This document shows positions 7,154 to 15,387 of a DNA stretch of 18,230 nucleotides, one piece after another (the first letter of the stretch is position 1; every line of letters starts with the position of its first letter). The stretch is taken from assembly GCA_964503455.1 (NCBI GenBank), contig CAZCZR010000033.1, forward strand, positions 1 to 18,230. Reading direction: 5' to 3'. The translations under genes and the position numbers were made by a program. The DNA is from CAZCZR01 sp964503455. GTDB taxonomy: Bacteria; Bacillota; Clostridia; UBA1381. Below the pieces are notes generated by a model. That model saw only the letters and a list, made by a program, of their open reading frames with translations. It was not told the DNA's origin and searched no databases.

Positions 7154-8890
7154 TTGAAGAAATTAATGCTTGGCAACGAGGCTGTTGCCAGAGGAGCATA
7201 TGAAGCGGGAGTCAGGGTAGTATCGTCATATCCGGGCACACCGAGTACGGAGATTACCGAAAACATAGTAAAATATGATGAGATATATGTTGAATGGGCG
7301 CCTAATGAAAAGGTGGCGGCGGAAGTTGCGCTCGGAGCGTCTGTAGGCGGAGCAAGGTCGATGTCATGTATGAAGCACGTCGGACTGAATGTTATGGCGG
7401 ATCCGGTGTTCACAGCAAGCTATACCGGCGTAAACGGCGGCATGGTGCTTTGCGTGGCTGACGATCCGGGGATGCATTCATCACAGAACGAGCAGGATTC
7501 GCGCCATTACGCGAAGGCGTCGAAGATACTTATGCTTGAACCGTCGGACAGCGCGGAGTGCAAGGATTTTACGAAGCTTGCGTATGAGCTTTCGGAACAG
7601 TATGACACGCCGGTATTTCTGCGCCTTTCCACAAGAGTGTCGCACTCTCAGGGGCTTGTGGAGGAATGTCCGAGAGAGCATGACGAGCTGAAGGATTACG
7701 AAAAAAACATACCCAAATATGTTATGATGCCGGGCATGGCTATAAAGCGCCACGTTGTTGTGGAGAACAGGATCGCCGCTTTAAAGGAATACGCGGAAAC
7801 AACGCCGATCAACACTGTCGAGATGAACGGCTCGGACATAGGCGTTATCACAAGCGGTATATCGTATATGTACGCCAAGGAAGCTTTGGGAGATAAAGTC
7901 AACTACTGTAAGCTCGGCATGGTATATCCCATGCCCGAAAACGCCTTGAAGGATTTCGCGTCAAAATGCAAAAAGGTGTACGTTATCGAGGAGCTTGATC
8001 CGTTTATCGAGGAGCATTGCAGGGCGATAGGCATAGAGGTCATCGGCAAGGAGGTATTCACGCTTTTGGGCGAGTATACGCCCAACATGATAAGGAAGGC
8101 TGTGCTGGACATTGATCCGCCGGAATACAGCGAAGCCGATGAGGTACTCCCCGTAAGACCTCCGGTAATGTGTGCGGGATGCCCTCACAGAGGCACATTC
8201 TATGTGCTTAAAAAGCTCGGACTTGTTGTATCAGGCGATATAGGCTGTTATACGCTCGGAGCGGTAGCACCTCTGGCGGCGGTTGACACGACTGTATGTA
8301 TGGGAGCGTCCGTATCGGCGGCGCACGGCATGGCAAAGGCGAGAGGCGCGGAGTTCAATAAAAAGCTTGTGTCGGTCATAGGCGACTCGACGTTTATACA
8401 TTCGGGAATAACGGGACTTGTTGACATAGTTTACAACAAGGGAAACAACACCGTCATAATACTCGACAACTCAATCACAGGCATGACCGGTCATCAGGAC
8501 AATCCAACTACAGGCTACACTATCCGCGGCGAGGAAACAAAGCAGGTAAATCTGCTGACGCTGTGCAAGGCTGTTGGAATAGAACACGTTGTGGTCGCGG
8601 ATCCGTTTGACGTAAAGAGCTTTGAAAAAGTCGTAAAGGAAGAGGTCGAACGTGAGGAACCGTCGGTCATCATTGCTCAAAGACCGTGCGCTCTGCTTAA
8701 AAAGGTGCATTATACCGGCCACTGCAATATCACCGAAAGGTGCAGAAAATGCGGAATGTGCATGAAGCTTGGCTGTCCGGCGATTTCGCGCACCGATGAC
8801 GGAGCGGTGCATATAGATATAACGCAGTGCAACGGCTGCGGACTTTGCGTGAATGTATGTCCGTTCGGCGCTATTGAGAAGGAGGATTGA
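7154..8890 (+). CDS. iorA: Indolepyruvate:ferredoxin oxidoreductase, alpha subunit
   Basis: Large subunit (578 aa) of the oxygen-sensitive enzyme that converts arylpyruvates (indolepyruvate, phenylpyruvate, 4-hydroxyphenylpyruvate) plus CoA and oxidised ferredoxin to arylacetyl-CoA, CO2 and reduced ferredoxin, reversibly. The N-terminal pyruvate-oxidoreductase-like domain includes SSYPGTPSTEI (24-34). The thiamine diphosphate region includes GDIGCYTLG (361-369), GDS (410-412) and LDNSITGMTGHQ (437-448). The C-terminal ferredoxin-like domain has Cys530, 533, 536 and 541, then Cys559, 562, 565 and 569 for iron-sulfur clusters. The start is TTG with AAAGGATGG (7137-7145) upstream. Domain order and length fit IorA rather than pyruvate- or branched-chain-specific enzymes; the exact arylpyruvate preference cannot be read from sequence. 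Confidence 0.96.
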   Translation: MKKLMLGNEAVARGAYEAGVRVVSSYPGTPSTEITENIVKYDEIYVEWAPNEKVAAEVALGASVGGARSMSCMKHVGLNVMADPVFTASYTGVNGGMVLCVADDPGMHSSQNEQDSRHYAKASKILMLEPSDSAECKDFTKLAYELSEQYDTPVFLRLSTRVSHSQGLVEECPREHDELKDYEKNIPKYVMMPGMAIKRHVVVENRIAALKEYAETTPINTVEMNGSDIGVITSGISYMYAKEALGDKVNYCKLGMVYPMPENALKDFASKCKKVYVIEELDPFIEEHCRAIGIEVIGKEVFTLLGEYTPNMIRKAVLDIDPPEYSEADEVLPVRPPVMCAGCPHRGTFYVLKKLGLVVSGDIGCYTLGAVAPLAAVDTTVCMGASVSAAHGMAKARGAEFNKKLVSVIGDSTFIHSGITGLVDIVYNKGNNTVIILDNSITGMTGHQDNPTTGYTIRGEETKQVNLLTLCKAVGIEHVVVADPFDVKSFEKVVKEEVEREEPSVIIAQRPCALLKKVHYTGHCNITERCRKCGMCMKLGCPAISRTDDGAVHIDITQCNGCGLCVNVCPFGAIEKED

Positions 8891-8895
8891 TACCG

Positions 8896-9465
8896 ATGGA
8901 TACAATGAAAATAATGATAGTAGGCGTCGGAGGACAGGGAACTCTTCTGGCGAGCCGCATACTTGGTAATGTGGCAATAACAGGCGGCTGCGACGTAAAG
9001 GTGTCGGAAGTGCATGGAATGAGTCAGCGCGGCGGTTCCGTTGTTACATATGTAAAATACGGCGACAAGGTGTATTCGCCTATAATAGACAGAGGCGAGG
9101 CTGATATAATACTTGCTTTTGAGATGCTCGAAGCATACCGCGCGATGCCGTATCTGAAAAAGGGCGGCAAGATAATAGTCAACACGCAGGAGATCAATCC
9201 TATGCCGGTCATAACGGGTGCTATGAGCTATCCCGAAAATATCGGCGGCAAGATCGCCGAAAAGGTCGATCTGACACAGGTCGATGCGCTGTCGCTTGCG
9301 CGGGAAGCGGGCAATATAAAGGCGGTCAATGTGGTGCTGATAGGCGTTATGGCGAAGAACACCGATGTGCCTAAGGAAACATGGACAGAGGTCTTAAAAA
9401 ACACCGTTCCGGCAAAGCTTCTCGATGTGAATCTGAAGGCGTTTGAGCTGGGATATGCTCTGTGA
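8896..9465 (+). CDS. iorB: Indolepyruvate:ferredoxin oxidoreductase, beta subunit
   Basis: Small subunit (189 aa) of the same enzyme, corresponding to the gamma-type domain of 2-oxoacid oxidoreductases. GVGGQG (10-15) opens the nucleotide-binding-like fold, and EVHGMSQRGG (38-47) is the family signature. The ATG at 8896 was chosen because AAGGAGG (8879-8885) lies 10 nt upstream. An in-frame TTG at 8887 would sit directly against that site. Only 5 nt separate it from iorA, so the two subunits are made together. Confidence 0.95.
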   Translation: MDTMKIMIVGVGGQGTLLASRILGNVAITGGCDVKVSEVHGMSQRGGSVVTYVKYGDKVYSPIIDRGEADIILAFEMLEAYRAMPYLKKGGKIIVNTQEINPMPVITGAMSYPENIGGKIAEKVDLTQVDALSLAREAGNIKAVNVVLIGVMAKNTDVPKETWTEVLKNTVPAKLLDVNLKAFELGYAL

Positions 9466-9467
9466 TC

Positions 9468-10019
9468 ATGCGTCTTGAACAGGTGTACGGCGGCGGGCTT
9501 ATGACGGAGCTTAAGGCTTTGTATGAAAGCGCGTTTCCGAAAAATGAAAAAAAGCCGTTTTCCGTGATAGAGAAAACAAGAGAACGCGGAAACGGCGAGA
9601 TAATGGCTTTTACCAAAGATGACGGCGAGTTTTTGGGTCTTGCGATAACGATACTGTACAGGGACATGGTTCTGCTTGACTATTTTGCCGTAAGGCAGGA
9701 TATACGCGGCGGCGGAGTCGGTACGGAGGCGTTCGCGATGTTAAAAAGCCGTTATGAGGACAAGAGATTTTTCCTTGAGATAGAAACCACCGAAAAGCCC
9801 TCGCAAAACGCCGCCGAGCGTATGCGCAGGAAACGGTTCTATGAGAAAAACGGTATGTCCGCGCAGGATTATTCGGTTTTGCTGTTCGGCGTTGAGATGG
9901 AGATAATGACAAACGGCTGCGCTGTGGAATTTCGGGAATATCACGAAATTTTTGAAAAAATCTTCGGCGGCAAGACAGCAAAAAGGGTATGTATGGCAAG
10001 GCGAGAGCATAATTTGTAG
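9468..10019 (+). CDS. GNAT-family N-acetyltransferase
   Basis: Predicted acyl-CoA-dependent N-acyltransferase, 183 aa. Motif A is visible as LDYFAV (70-75) followed by RGGGVG (80-85), the pyrophosphate-binding loop for acyl-CoA. The later RRKRFYEKNGM (120-130) is typical of motif B. The substrate is unknown. An alternative GTG at 9462 overlaps the iorB stop as GTGA; either start implies translational coupling to iorB, since no strong ribosome binding site is present. It lies between iorB and paaK, so a link to aryl-CoA metabolism is possible but only inferred from position. About 50 residues after motif B are not recognisable. Confidence 0.85.
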   Translation: MRLEQVYGGGLMTELKALYESAFPKNEKKPFSVIEKTRERGNGEIMAFTKDDGEFLGLAITILYRDMVLLDYFAVRQDIRGGGVGTEAFAMLKSRYEDKRFFLEIETTEKPSQNAAERMRRKRFYEKNGMSAQDYSVLLFGVEMEIMTNGCAVEFREYHEIFEKIFGGKTAKRVCMARREHNL

Positions 10020-10137
10020 GATAAGGAAAGGCTGATCGGTCAGTGTTTTCTTAATATATTCAGGTAAAACCGCGCATTTAAGGCGGCGGCTGCAATTGCG
10101 GCGGATTGCCGGCGAAAAACAAAGGAGGATGATCAAA

Positions 10138-11442
10138 ATGGCGATTTATCAGCCGGAGATTGAGTGCATGGATCGCGAGTCGATACACGCTCACCAGCTT
10201 AAACAGCTGAAATGGCAGGTAAAAAGAGTGTACGAGAATGTAAAGCCGTATCGGGACAGAATGGACGCGGCGGGCGTAAAACCTGAGGATATCCGCGAGC
10301 TTTCCGATTTGGCGAAGCTGCCCTTTACCACAAAACAGGATTTGAGAGATTACTATCCGTTTCAGCTGTTCGCTGTACCGAAGAAGGATATTGTGCGTAT
10401 TCAGGCATCAAGCGGCACCACCGGACAACAGATAGTCGCGGGTTATACCCGAAAGGATCTTGATGACTGGGCGACAGGCTTTGCACGTCAGCTGTATGCG
10501 GCGGACGGAGATGAAAATTCGATAGTGCAGGTATCCTACGGCTACGGACTGTTTACAGGAGGTCTCGGCGCTCACGGCGGCGGGGAGAAGATAGGCGCGA
10601 TGGTAATTCCCACCTCGTCAGGCAACACGGAGCGTCAGATACGCTTTATGTGCGATCTGGGAACCACGCATCTTTGCTGCACACCGTCATATGCCATGTA
10701 TCTGGGCGAGACTGTAAAGGAAATGGGAGTAAAAGACCGGCTGAAGCTTAAAGCGGGCATATTCGGAGCGGAACCTTGGACCGAAGATATGCGTCATCAA
10801 ATAGAGGAAGCTCTTGGGATAAAGGCGCATGACGTATACGGTCTGACCGAGGTAATGGGCCCTGGCGTTTCGTATGAGTGCGGCGAGCAGGCGGGTATGC
10901 ACATATGCGAGGATATGTTTATCCCCGAAATCATAGACCCCGACAGCGGGGAGGTACTGCCGGAAGGCTCCTTCGGGGAGCTGGTATTTACCACTATACT
11001 TAAAGAGGGTATGCCCCTTATCCGCTACAGAACGCGCGATCTGTGTACTCTCGATTATTCGCCGTGCGCCTGCGGGAGAACTCATGTGCGCATGAAGAAA
11101 CCCGCCGGAAGAACAGACGATATGCTTATAATACGCGGCGTGAACGTATTCCCGTCACAGATAGAGGAGGTCCTGCTCAAGATGGGCGAGAAGGTAAGCC
11201 CGAACTATCTTATCACGGTAGACCGCGTAAACAATACCGATACGCTGGATATTGACGTGGAGATGAATCCTAACCTTCCCGCGTCCGACGTAAGGTCGAT
11301 AGAGAATATAGAAAAGGAGATTGTAACACGTTTAAGAAGCACGCTCGGCATCGGAGCGAAAGTGCATCTTGTCAATCCAAAGTCTATCACCAGAAGCGAG
11401 GGCAAGGCTAAGCGTGTTATAGATAACAGAAAGCTGCACTGA
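10138..11442 (+). CDS. paaK: Phenylacetate-CoA ligase-type enzyme (aryl-CoA synthetase)
   Basis: AMP-forming ligase of 434 aa, normal for PaaK, joining phenylacetate or a related arylacetate to CoA with ATP. Motifs in order are the phosphate loop SSGTTG (91-96), YGLTE (234-238), YRTRD (297-301), GRTDDMLIIRGVNVFPSQIE (324-343) and the C-terminal REGKA-like segment SEGKAKRV with a likely catalytic Lys423. ATG 10138 was chosen for its strong AAAGGAGG (10121-10128); an upstream in-frame start at 10096 has no such site. The 118-nt gap before it holds GC-rich repeats of GCGGCGG and a weak hairpin (10032-10043) but no clear promoter. Beside iorAB the physiological substrate may be indoleacetate or hydroxyphenylacetate as well as phenylacetate. 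Confidence 0.93.
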   Translation: MAIYQPEIECMDRESIHAHQLKQLKWQVKRVYENVKPYRDRMDAAGVKPEDIRELSDLAKLPFTTKQDLRDYYPFQLFAVPKKDIVRIQASSGTTGQQIVAGYTRKDLDDWATGFARQLYAADGDENSIVQVSYGYGLFTGGLGAHGGGEKIGAMVIPTSSGNTERQIRFMCDLGTTHLCCTPSYAMYLGETVKEMGVKDRLKLKAGIFGAEPWTEDMRHQIEEALGIKAHDVYGLTEVMGPGVSYECGEQAGMHICEDMFIPEIIDPDSGEVLPEGSFGELVFTTILKEGMPLIRYRTRDLCTLDYSPCACGRTHVRMKKPAGRTDDMLIIRGVNVFPSQIEEVLLKMGEKVSPNYLITVDRVNNTDTLDIDVEMNPNLPASDVRSIENIEKEIVTRLRSTLGIGAKVHLVNPKSITRSEGKAKRVIDNRKLH

Positions 11443-11466
11443 TGCGCTTCGGCAAAGGAGGACAAT

Positions 11467-11898
11467 ATGGAATTTATAAAACAGATATCCGTTTTTGTTG
11501 AAAACAAGTCGGGCAGGCTGTCGGAAATAGTTACGGCGATAGGAAGCAACGGCATAGATATAAGCGCCATGTCCATTGCCGACACGACGGATTTCGGCAT
11601 ACTGCGCATGATAGTCAACGACCCCGACAAGGCTTGCGCCGTTTTAAAGGAGTCGGGCGTTGCGGTAAAGGTCACGGATGTTATAGCTCTCGGTGTAAAT
11701 GATGTGCCGGGCGGACTGGCAAAGGAGCTGGAGATTCTTAAAAATGCCGGCGTGGGCATAGATTATATGTACGCTTTCAGAGGAAAGCAGGCTCAGGCTA
11801 TGATAATTCTCAAGGTGGATGATCCCGAACAGGCTGTGAAGGCTCTTGAGAATACCGACGCCGAAATAGTCGCGCCGGAAAATATATATAATATGTAA
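11467..11898 (+). CDS. Tandem ACT-domain protein
   Basis: A 143-aa protein made of two ACT domains and nothing else: residues 1-69 (KQISVFVENKSGRLSEIVTA) and about 70-143 (LGVNDVPGGLAKELEIL). ACT domains bind small ligands, commonly amino acids, and regulate partner enzymes. Placed 24 nt after paaK behind AAAGGAGG (11454-11461), it probably senses an aromatic amino acid or a derivative for the ior-paaK pathway. The ligand and partner are inferred from context, not from residues I can identify. It is the last gene before a strong terminator. Confidence 0.9.
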   Translation: MEFIKQISVFVENKSGRLSEIVTAIGSNGIDISAMSIADTTDFGILRMIVNDPDKACAVLKESGVAVKVTDVIALGVNDVPGGLAKELEILKNAGVGIDYMYAFRGKQAQAMIILKVDDPEQAVKALENTDAEIVAPENIYNM

Positions 11899-11914
11899 AT
11901 AACAACAGACATTT

Positions 11915-11948
11915 AAAACCCCCTGCGAAATAATACGCAGAGGGTTTT
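11915..11948. terminator. Bidirectional intrinsic terminator
   Basis: Thirteen bases (11915-11927) pair with 11936-11948 with a single C-A mismatch around an 8-nt loop. The outer four pairs are A-T, so each strand ends in a T-run (TTTT), serving the ACT gene on the plus strand and the convergent DUF5107 gene on the minus strand. Confidence 0.9.
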
Positions 11949-11962
11949 CCTTTAAGCAAAGC

Positions 11963-14900
11963 TTATTTTATAAACGCGCCGTATTTTTCGATAAAGCGTT
12001 TGTTTACGGCAATGCTTGAGTCGGACACGTTTCCGGCAGAGGCTTTTGCCATATATTCCTCACACTCGGCGCCAAGACCCAGTCCGAATTTGCCGAGGGC
12101 GATCAAATGGCAGCAGTGAACATAATTTTTCTTGTTGAGGTCGCTTTCGTATATAAGTAGATCCGGCAGCGAAACGGCAAAGTAGTCTATGCGCACGTTG
12201 TCGAATATATGCGCCTCGCCGTAATCAACCAGCTTGTTGAATTTTGACAAAGCCGTATGCTCATCGCCCAGTCTGCGCGAAGCAAGCGCCTGATAGAAGA
12301 ACATCTCCGGCGGCTGATCGTTGTAGTAAGCGGCGGAGCCGAGATTGTCATCGCCCGTGGCGGCAAGCCGGCAGAAGGCTTCGGATTTTTCCTTGTCAAT
12401 GCTTTCGTATGCCGCCGCAAGCAGGTAATATATGTCATTGTCTTTTTCGCCTATAAGCTTGCCCTCGCCGAGGTTTTCGGGATATGCCAAAGCCGCTTCA
12501 AGATGAGCCGCCGCTCCCGCGTTATCGCCCTTTGCCATAAGCTCCTTCGCAAGCTCCGTATGCGAGATTCTGTACTGTGCAGTTATTTTGCCTTCTCCGC
12601 CCTCCCACGGATGAAACTTGTGCGACATCGCGGCTTCAAGCGCTTCGGCGAACAGTCCGTTTAAGTTGAGAAGCGTGACATATTCGGCATACAGATCATC
12701 GCGCAGAGTGATAAGCGGCATATTCCGGCGGTAGTTGTCAAGCCTTTCGGCAACGGGGATGTTCAGCGCTTTATACAGAGTATCAAGCTCCATAAACACT
12801 CTCGCGTCGGATGTGTCAAGGCTGAAAGCAAGCTCCATGGATTCGCGCGCGGCGGAGATGTTGCCTTGCTTATTGTAGTAAGCCAGCGACAGGTTCCTGT
12901 GTACTGTCGGGAAATCAGGCTTCAAAGAGCGCGCCGCTTCCCAGTGAGCGACTGCCGATGAATACTGTTCCTTATCGTACAGAAGGCAGCCGAGGTAGTA
13001 GTGCGCCATTGCTCCGTTGTTTTCGGCGACAGCCGATTCAAGCACGAGTATATCGTAGAGCCTGTTGGGGAAGCAGTAAAGGCTTGGGGCGTTTTCCGCC
13101 GCCGAAAGCTCCGCCGAAGCATCGCCGCCGAGCTGCTTTTTATAATACGCGCGGTAGTACCAAACCATCGGATCGGACGCGTCCTTGATAAGAGAAAGCA
13201 CCGAAAGAGCCTCCCGCCATTGACCGCTTTCCGCATAGCTAAGCGACAGCTCTGTATAGTTGTGCGGATCGCCGCGAAGTATTTTCGTAAGCTCCGAAAG
13301 AGCATTGTTATCCCCCATGACATACAGCTCATACAAGGCTCCGAAATCAAGCGGATCGACAGATAATGTTTCCTTATCAAGCGCTGCCGCTTCATCGAAT
13401 CCGCCTGTAAGACGCAGCAGCGATGATTTTAAGCAGCGCGCCTTAGTGTTATGATAATTGCGCCAGATCGACTTGTCGATATATTCAAGCGCTTCTTTAT
13501 ATCTGCCCTCCGAGCAGGAGATAGCGGCAAGCTTATAAAATGCCGCGTCCTGCATAGCGCCGTTCCAGGTGGCTTTGTAGAACTTATCAAACGCCGTCTT
13601 TTTGTCGCCGGTCATCTCAAGCGCAAGACCGAGGTTATAAAACGGCTCGCCGTCATATGGGTTGGGGTTTTTCCATGTTGCTTTTTTGATAGCGGCATTA
13701 AAGTATTTTATGCTCTTTTCAAACTCGCCGTTTTTATAAAGAAGCTTGCCGTAGCCGTTGTTAAGACGTATATCGGACGGATCGCGTTTGAGACCCTCAA
13801 TGTAATAAGGCTTGGGGGAATACGTTGCGTGACGGTACTGCTCCAGATGCACAGCGGTGAGATACAGCTCCTCGCAGCTTGCGCAGTCCTCAGGCAGCTT
13901 TGCCGCCTGCGCGGGCGAGGGGATTTCTTCGATCTTCTTTTCAAGCGGGGTGTATTCAACCAAAAGCGCGCCGCCGGAGTCGTATACCGAAAGAGTAAGC
14001 TCCGTTTCGCATACATCGACCGGCACCTCGCGGGAATACGGCTGCACGGGTGAAAGCAATACGGTATCGCTGATATAGGACTTGCCGTTTGCCTTAAGCG
14101 TTATGCGCGCGTTTTCGCGCACAGAGGTGGCGTATGCCTTCACGGAGGCGATGCCGTCTGCAACAGTGAGATTTATCATAGCGTCGGCGGTTGCGTTTTT
14201 GACCTCGCCCACAGCCTTGTAAGGCATGAAATACTGCGTGAATCGCCGCTCCTCATAAGGCGCGATATATGAAAAGTCGGGCTGGTTATCGGTGAAAAGT
14301 CCCGTCATAAGCTCTATGTAAGGACCGTCCTCGTCGGTAAGATTCCTGTCCCATGCCTTGCCGAAATCACCCGAACCCCATGTCCATTGTTTTTTGCCGG
14401 GATTTACATGATGATCCGCAACATGAAGCAGACCCGCGTCAACGGAAAAGTCATAGTTGCCTATGAAATCAAAGTCGGACTTATATGCCATATACGAGGT
14501 CGGGACGGGGATATTTTTATACATTGAAATATCAACGCCCTCCGAGTAATCGTATTTATAATATGTGCCGGTAGCAATGGGGAACTTGGACACATCGCGC
14601 TTGCCGTGATCCATTACGGCGTGAACGTCCGGCGGGAAGATCGATTTTGTGTAATCGTTTACCGGAACGGCGGGATTTGCCCACCACAAAAACGTCTGAG
14701 GCCGTTCGGTCGGGTTGTAAAGCTGACCCGATATTTCTATATACGATTTGCCCGGATACAGCGTAAAGCCCGCCATGCCCTTGGTATGGTACATTTTTTC
14801 TATCTCGCTGACCCAGACGGTTTTTGAACCGTCCGCGTTTTCGGTGATTTTCCACTCCACGGGATCGTAGGTGGAGGGGCGGTGATGCTGAGGCCAGTTG

Positions 14901-15250
14901 AACTCTATGCCGCCAGAGATCCACGGTCCGGCAAGACCTACAAGCGCGGGCTTTATTACATGATTATAGTACACAAAATCATAGCCGTTGGTCTTGTCGG
15001 TGGCGCGCTGAATACGTCCGCCAAGCTCCGGCAGCACCATTACCTTAAGGTATTCGTTTTCAAGGAATACGGCGGTGTATTCCTTGTCTGTTTTTACGTC
15101 CGAGATGCTCTCGGTCATGGGATGGGGATAAACCTTTCCCGAGCTGCCCTGATATACGCGCTTTTCCAGAAACATCGGATTCTTATCCGCCTCTCCCTCG
15201 GCATATGTGGGTATCACAACGGTTTGGGACCATGCCTTTACTGTATCCAT
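11963..15250 (-). CDS. DUF5107 domain and tetratricopeptide repeat protein
   Basis: Large protein of 1095 aa without a signal peptide or membrane segment, so probably cytoplasmic. The N-terminal half (about 1-440) matches the DUF5107 pattern: LPELGGRI (73-80), GGIEFNWPQHHRP (113-125), HHVNPGKKQWTWG (280-292) and DEDGPYIELMTG (307-318). These resemble the mutarotase/aldose-epimerase beta-sandwich fold, so sugar binding or processing is plausible. From about residue 480 onward it is helical repeats with TPR spacing, for example PFYNLGLALEMTGDKKTAFDKFYKA and AHYYLGCLLYDKEQYSSAVAHW. The start follows GAAAGGAGC (15259-15267). I know no established function for this family. It converges with the ACT gene and diverges from the Gx gene. 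Confidence 0.88.
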   Translation of the reverse strand: MDTVKAWSQTVVIPTYAEGEADKNPMFLEKRVYQGSSGKVYPHPMTESISDVKTDKEYTAVFLENEYLKVMVLPELGGRIQRATDKTNGYDFVYYNHVIKPALVGLAGPWISGGIEFNWPQHHRPSTYDPVEWKITENADGSKTVWVSEIEKMYHTKGMAGFTLYPGKSYIEISGQLYNPTERPQTFLWWANPAVPVNDYTKSIFPPDVHAVMDHGKRDVSKFPIATGTYYKYDYSEGVDISMYKNIPVPTSYMAYKSDFDFIGNYDFSVDAGLLHVADHHVNPGKKQWTWGSGDFGKAWDRNLTDEDGPYIELMTGLFTDNQPDFSYIAPYEERRFTQYFMPYKAVGEVKNATADAMINLTVADGIASVKAYATSVRENARITLKANGKSYISDTVLLSPVQPYSREVPVDVCETELTLSVYDSGGALLVEYTPLEKKIEEIPSPAQAAKLPEDCASCEELYLTAVHLEQYRHATYSPKPYYIEGLKRDPSDIRLNNGYGKLLYKNGEFEKSIKYFNAAIKKATWKNPNPYDGEPFYNLGLALEMTGDKKTAFDKFYKATWNGAMQDAAFYKLAAISCSEGRYKEALEYIDKSIWRNYHNTKARCLKSSLLRLTGGFDEAAALDKETLSVDPLDFGALYELYVMGDNNALSELTKILRGDPHNYTELSLSYAESGQWREALSVLSLIKDASDPMVWYYRAYYKKQLGGDASAELSAAENAPSLYCFPNRLYDILVLESAVAENNGAMAHYYLGCLLYDKEQYSSAVAHWEAARSLKPDFPTVHRNLSLAYYNKQGNISAARESMELAFSLDTSDARVFMELDTLYKALNIPVAERLDNYRRNMPLITLRDDLYAEYVTLLNLNGLFAEALEAAMSHKFHPWEGGEGKITAQYRISHTELAKELMAKGDNAGAAAHLEAALAYPENLGEGKLIGEKDNDIYYLLAAAYESIDKEKSEAFCRLAATGDDNLGSAAYYNDQPPEMFFYQALASRRLGDEHTALSKFNKLVDYGEAHIFDNVRIDYFAVSLPDLLIYESDLNKKNYVHCCHLIALGKFGLGLGAECEEYMAKASAGNVSDSSIAVNKRFIEKYGAFIK

Positions 15251-15279
15251 AATGAGTTGCTCCTTTCAGATAAAAAGTA

Positions 15280-15308
15280 TTTACAAATTTATTATAACAT
15301 GATATAAT
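15280..15308 (+). promoter_or_regulatory. Probable promoter of the Gx-AEC-mnmA operon
   Basis: TTTACA (15280-15285) and a perfect TATAAT (15303-15308) are 17 bp apart on the plus strand. Transcription would start near 15315, giving a leader of about 70 nt before the ATG at 15388. Confidence 0.65.
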
Positions 15309-15319
15309 GGATTTGTCAT
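15291..15319 (-). promoter_or_regulatory. Probable promoter of the DUF5107-TPR gene
   Basis: On the minus strand ATGACA (15319-15314) and a perfect TATAAT (15296-15291) are 17 bp apart. Transcription would start near 15285, about 35 nt before the start codon. It interleaves with the plus-strand promoter at 15280-15308. Confidence 0.65.
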
Positions 15320-15387
15320 TAAAGTATCAGGACAAAAAATATCAATTTTCGGACATATGCTTTCCGAAACAGTGACGGAGGAAACGA

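Noticed and set aside
10032..10043. Hairpin CTGA-TCGG-TCAG followed by TTTT after the GNAT gene
   Set aside because: Only four base pairs, too weak for a terminator; iorB-GNAT and paaK are more likely one transcript.
13451..14053. 200-residue antisense open frame inside the DUF5107 gene
   Set aside because: Shadow of the opposite-strand gene, whose DUF5107 and TPR motifs are clear in its own frame.
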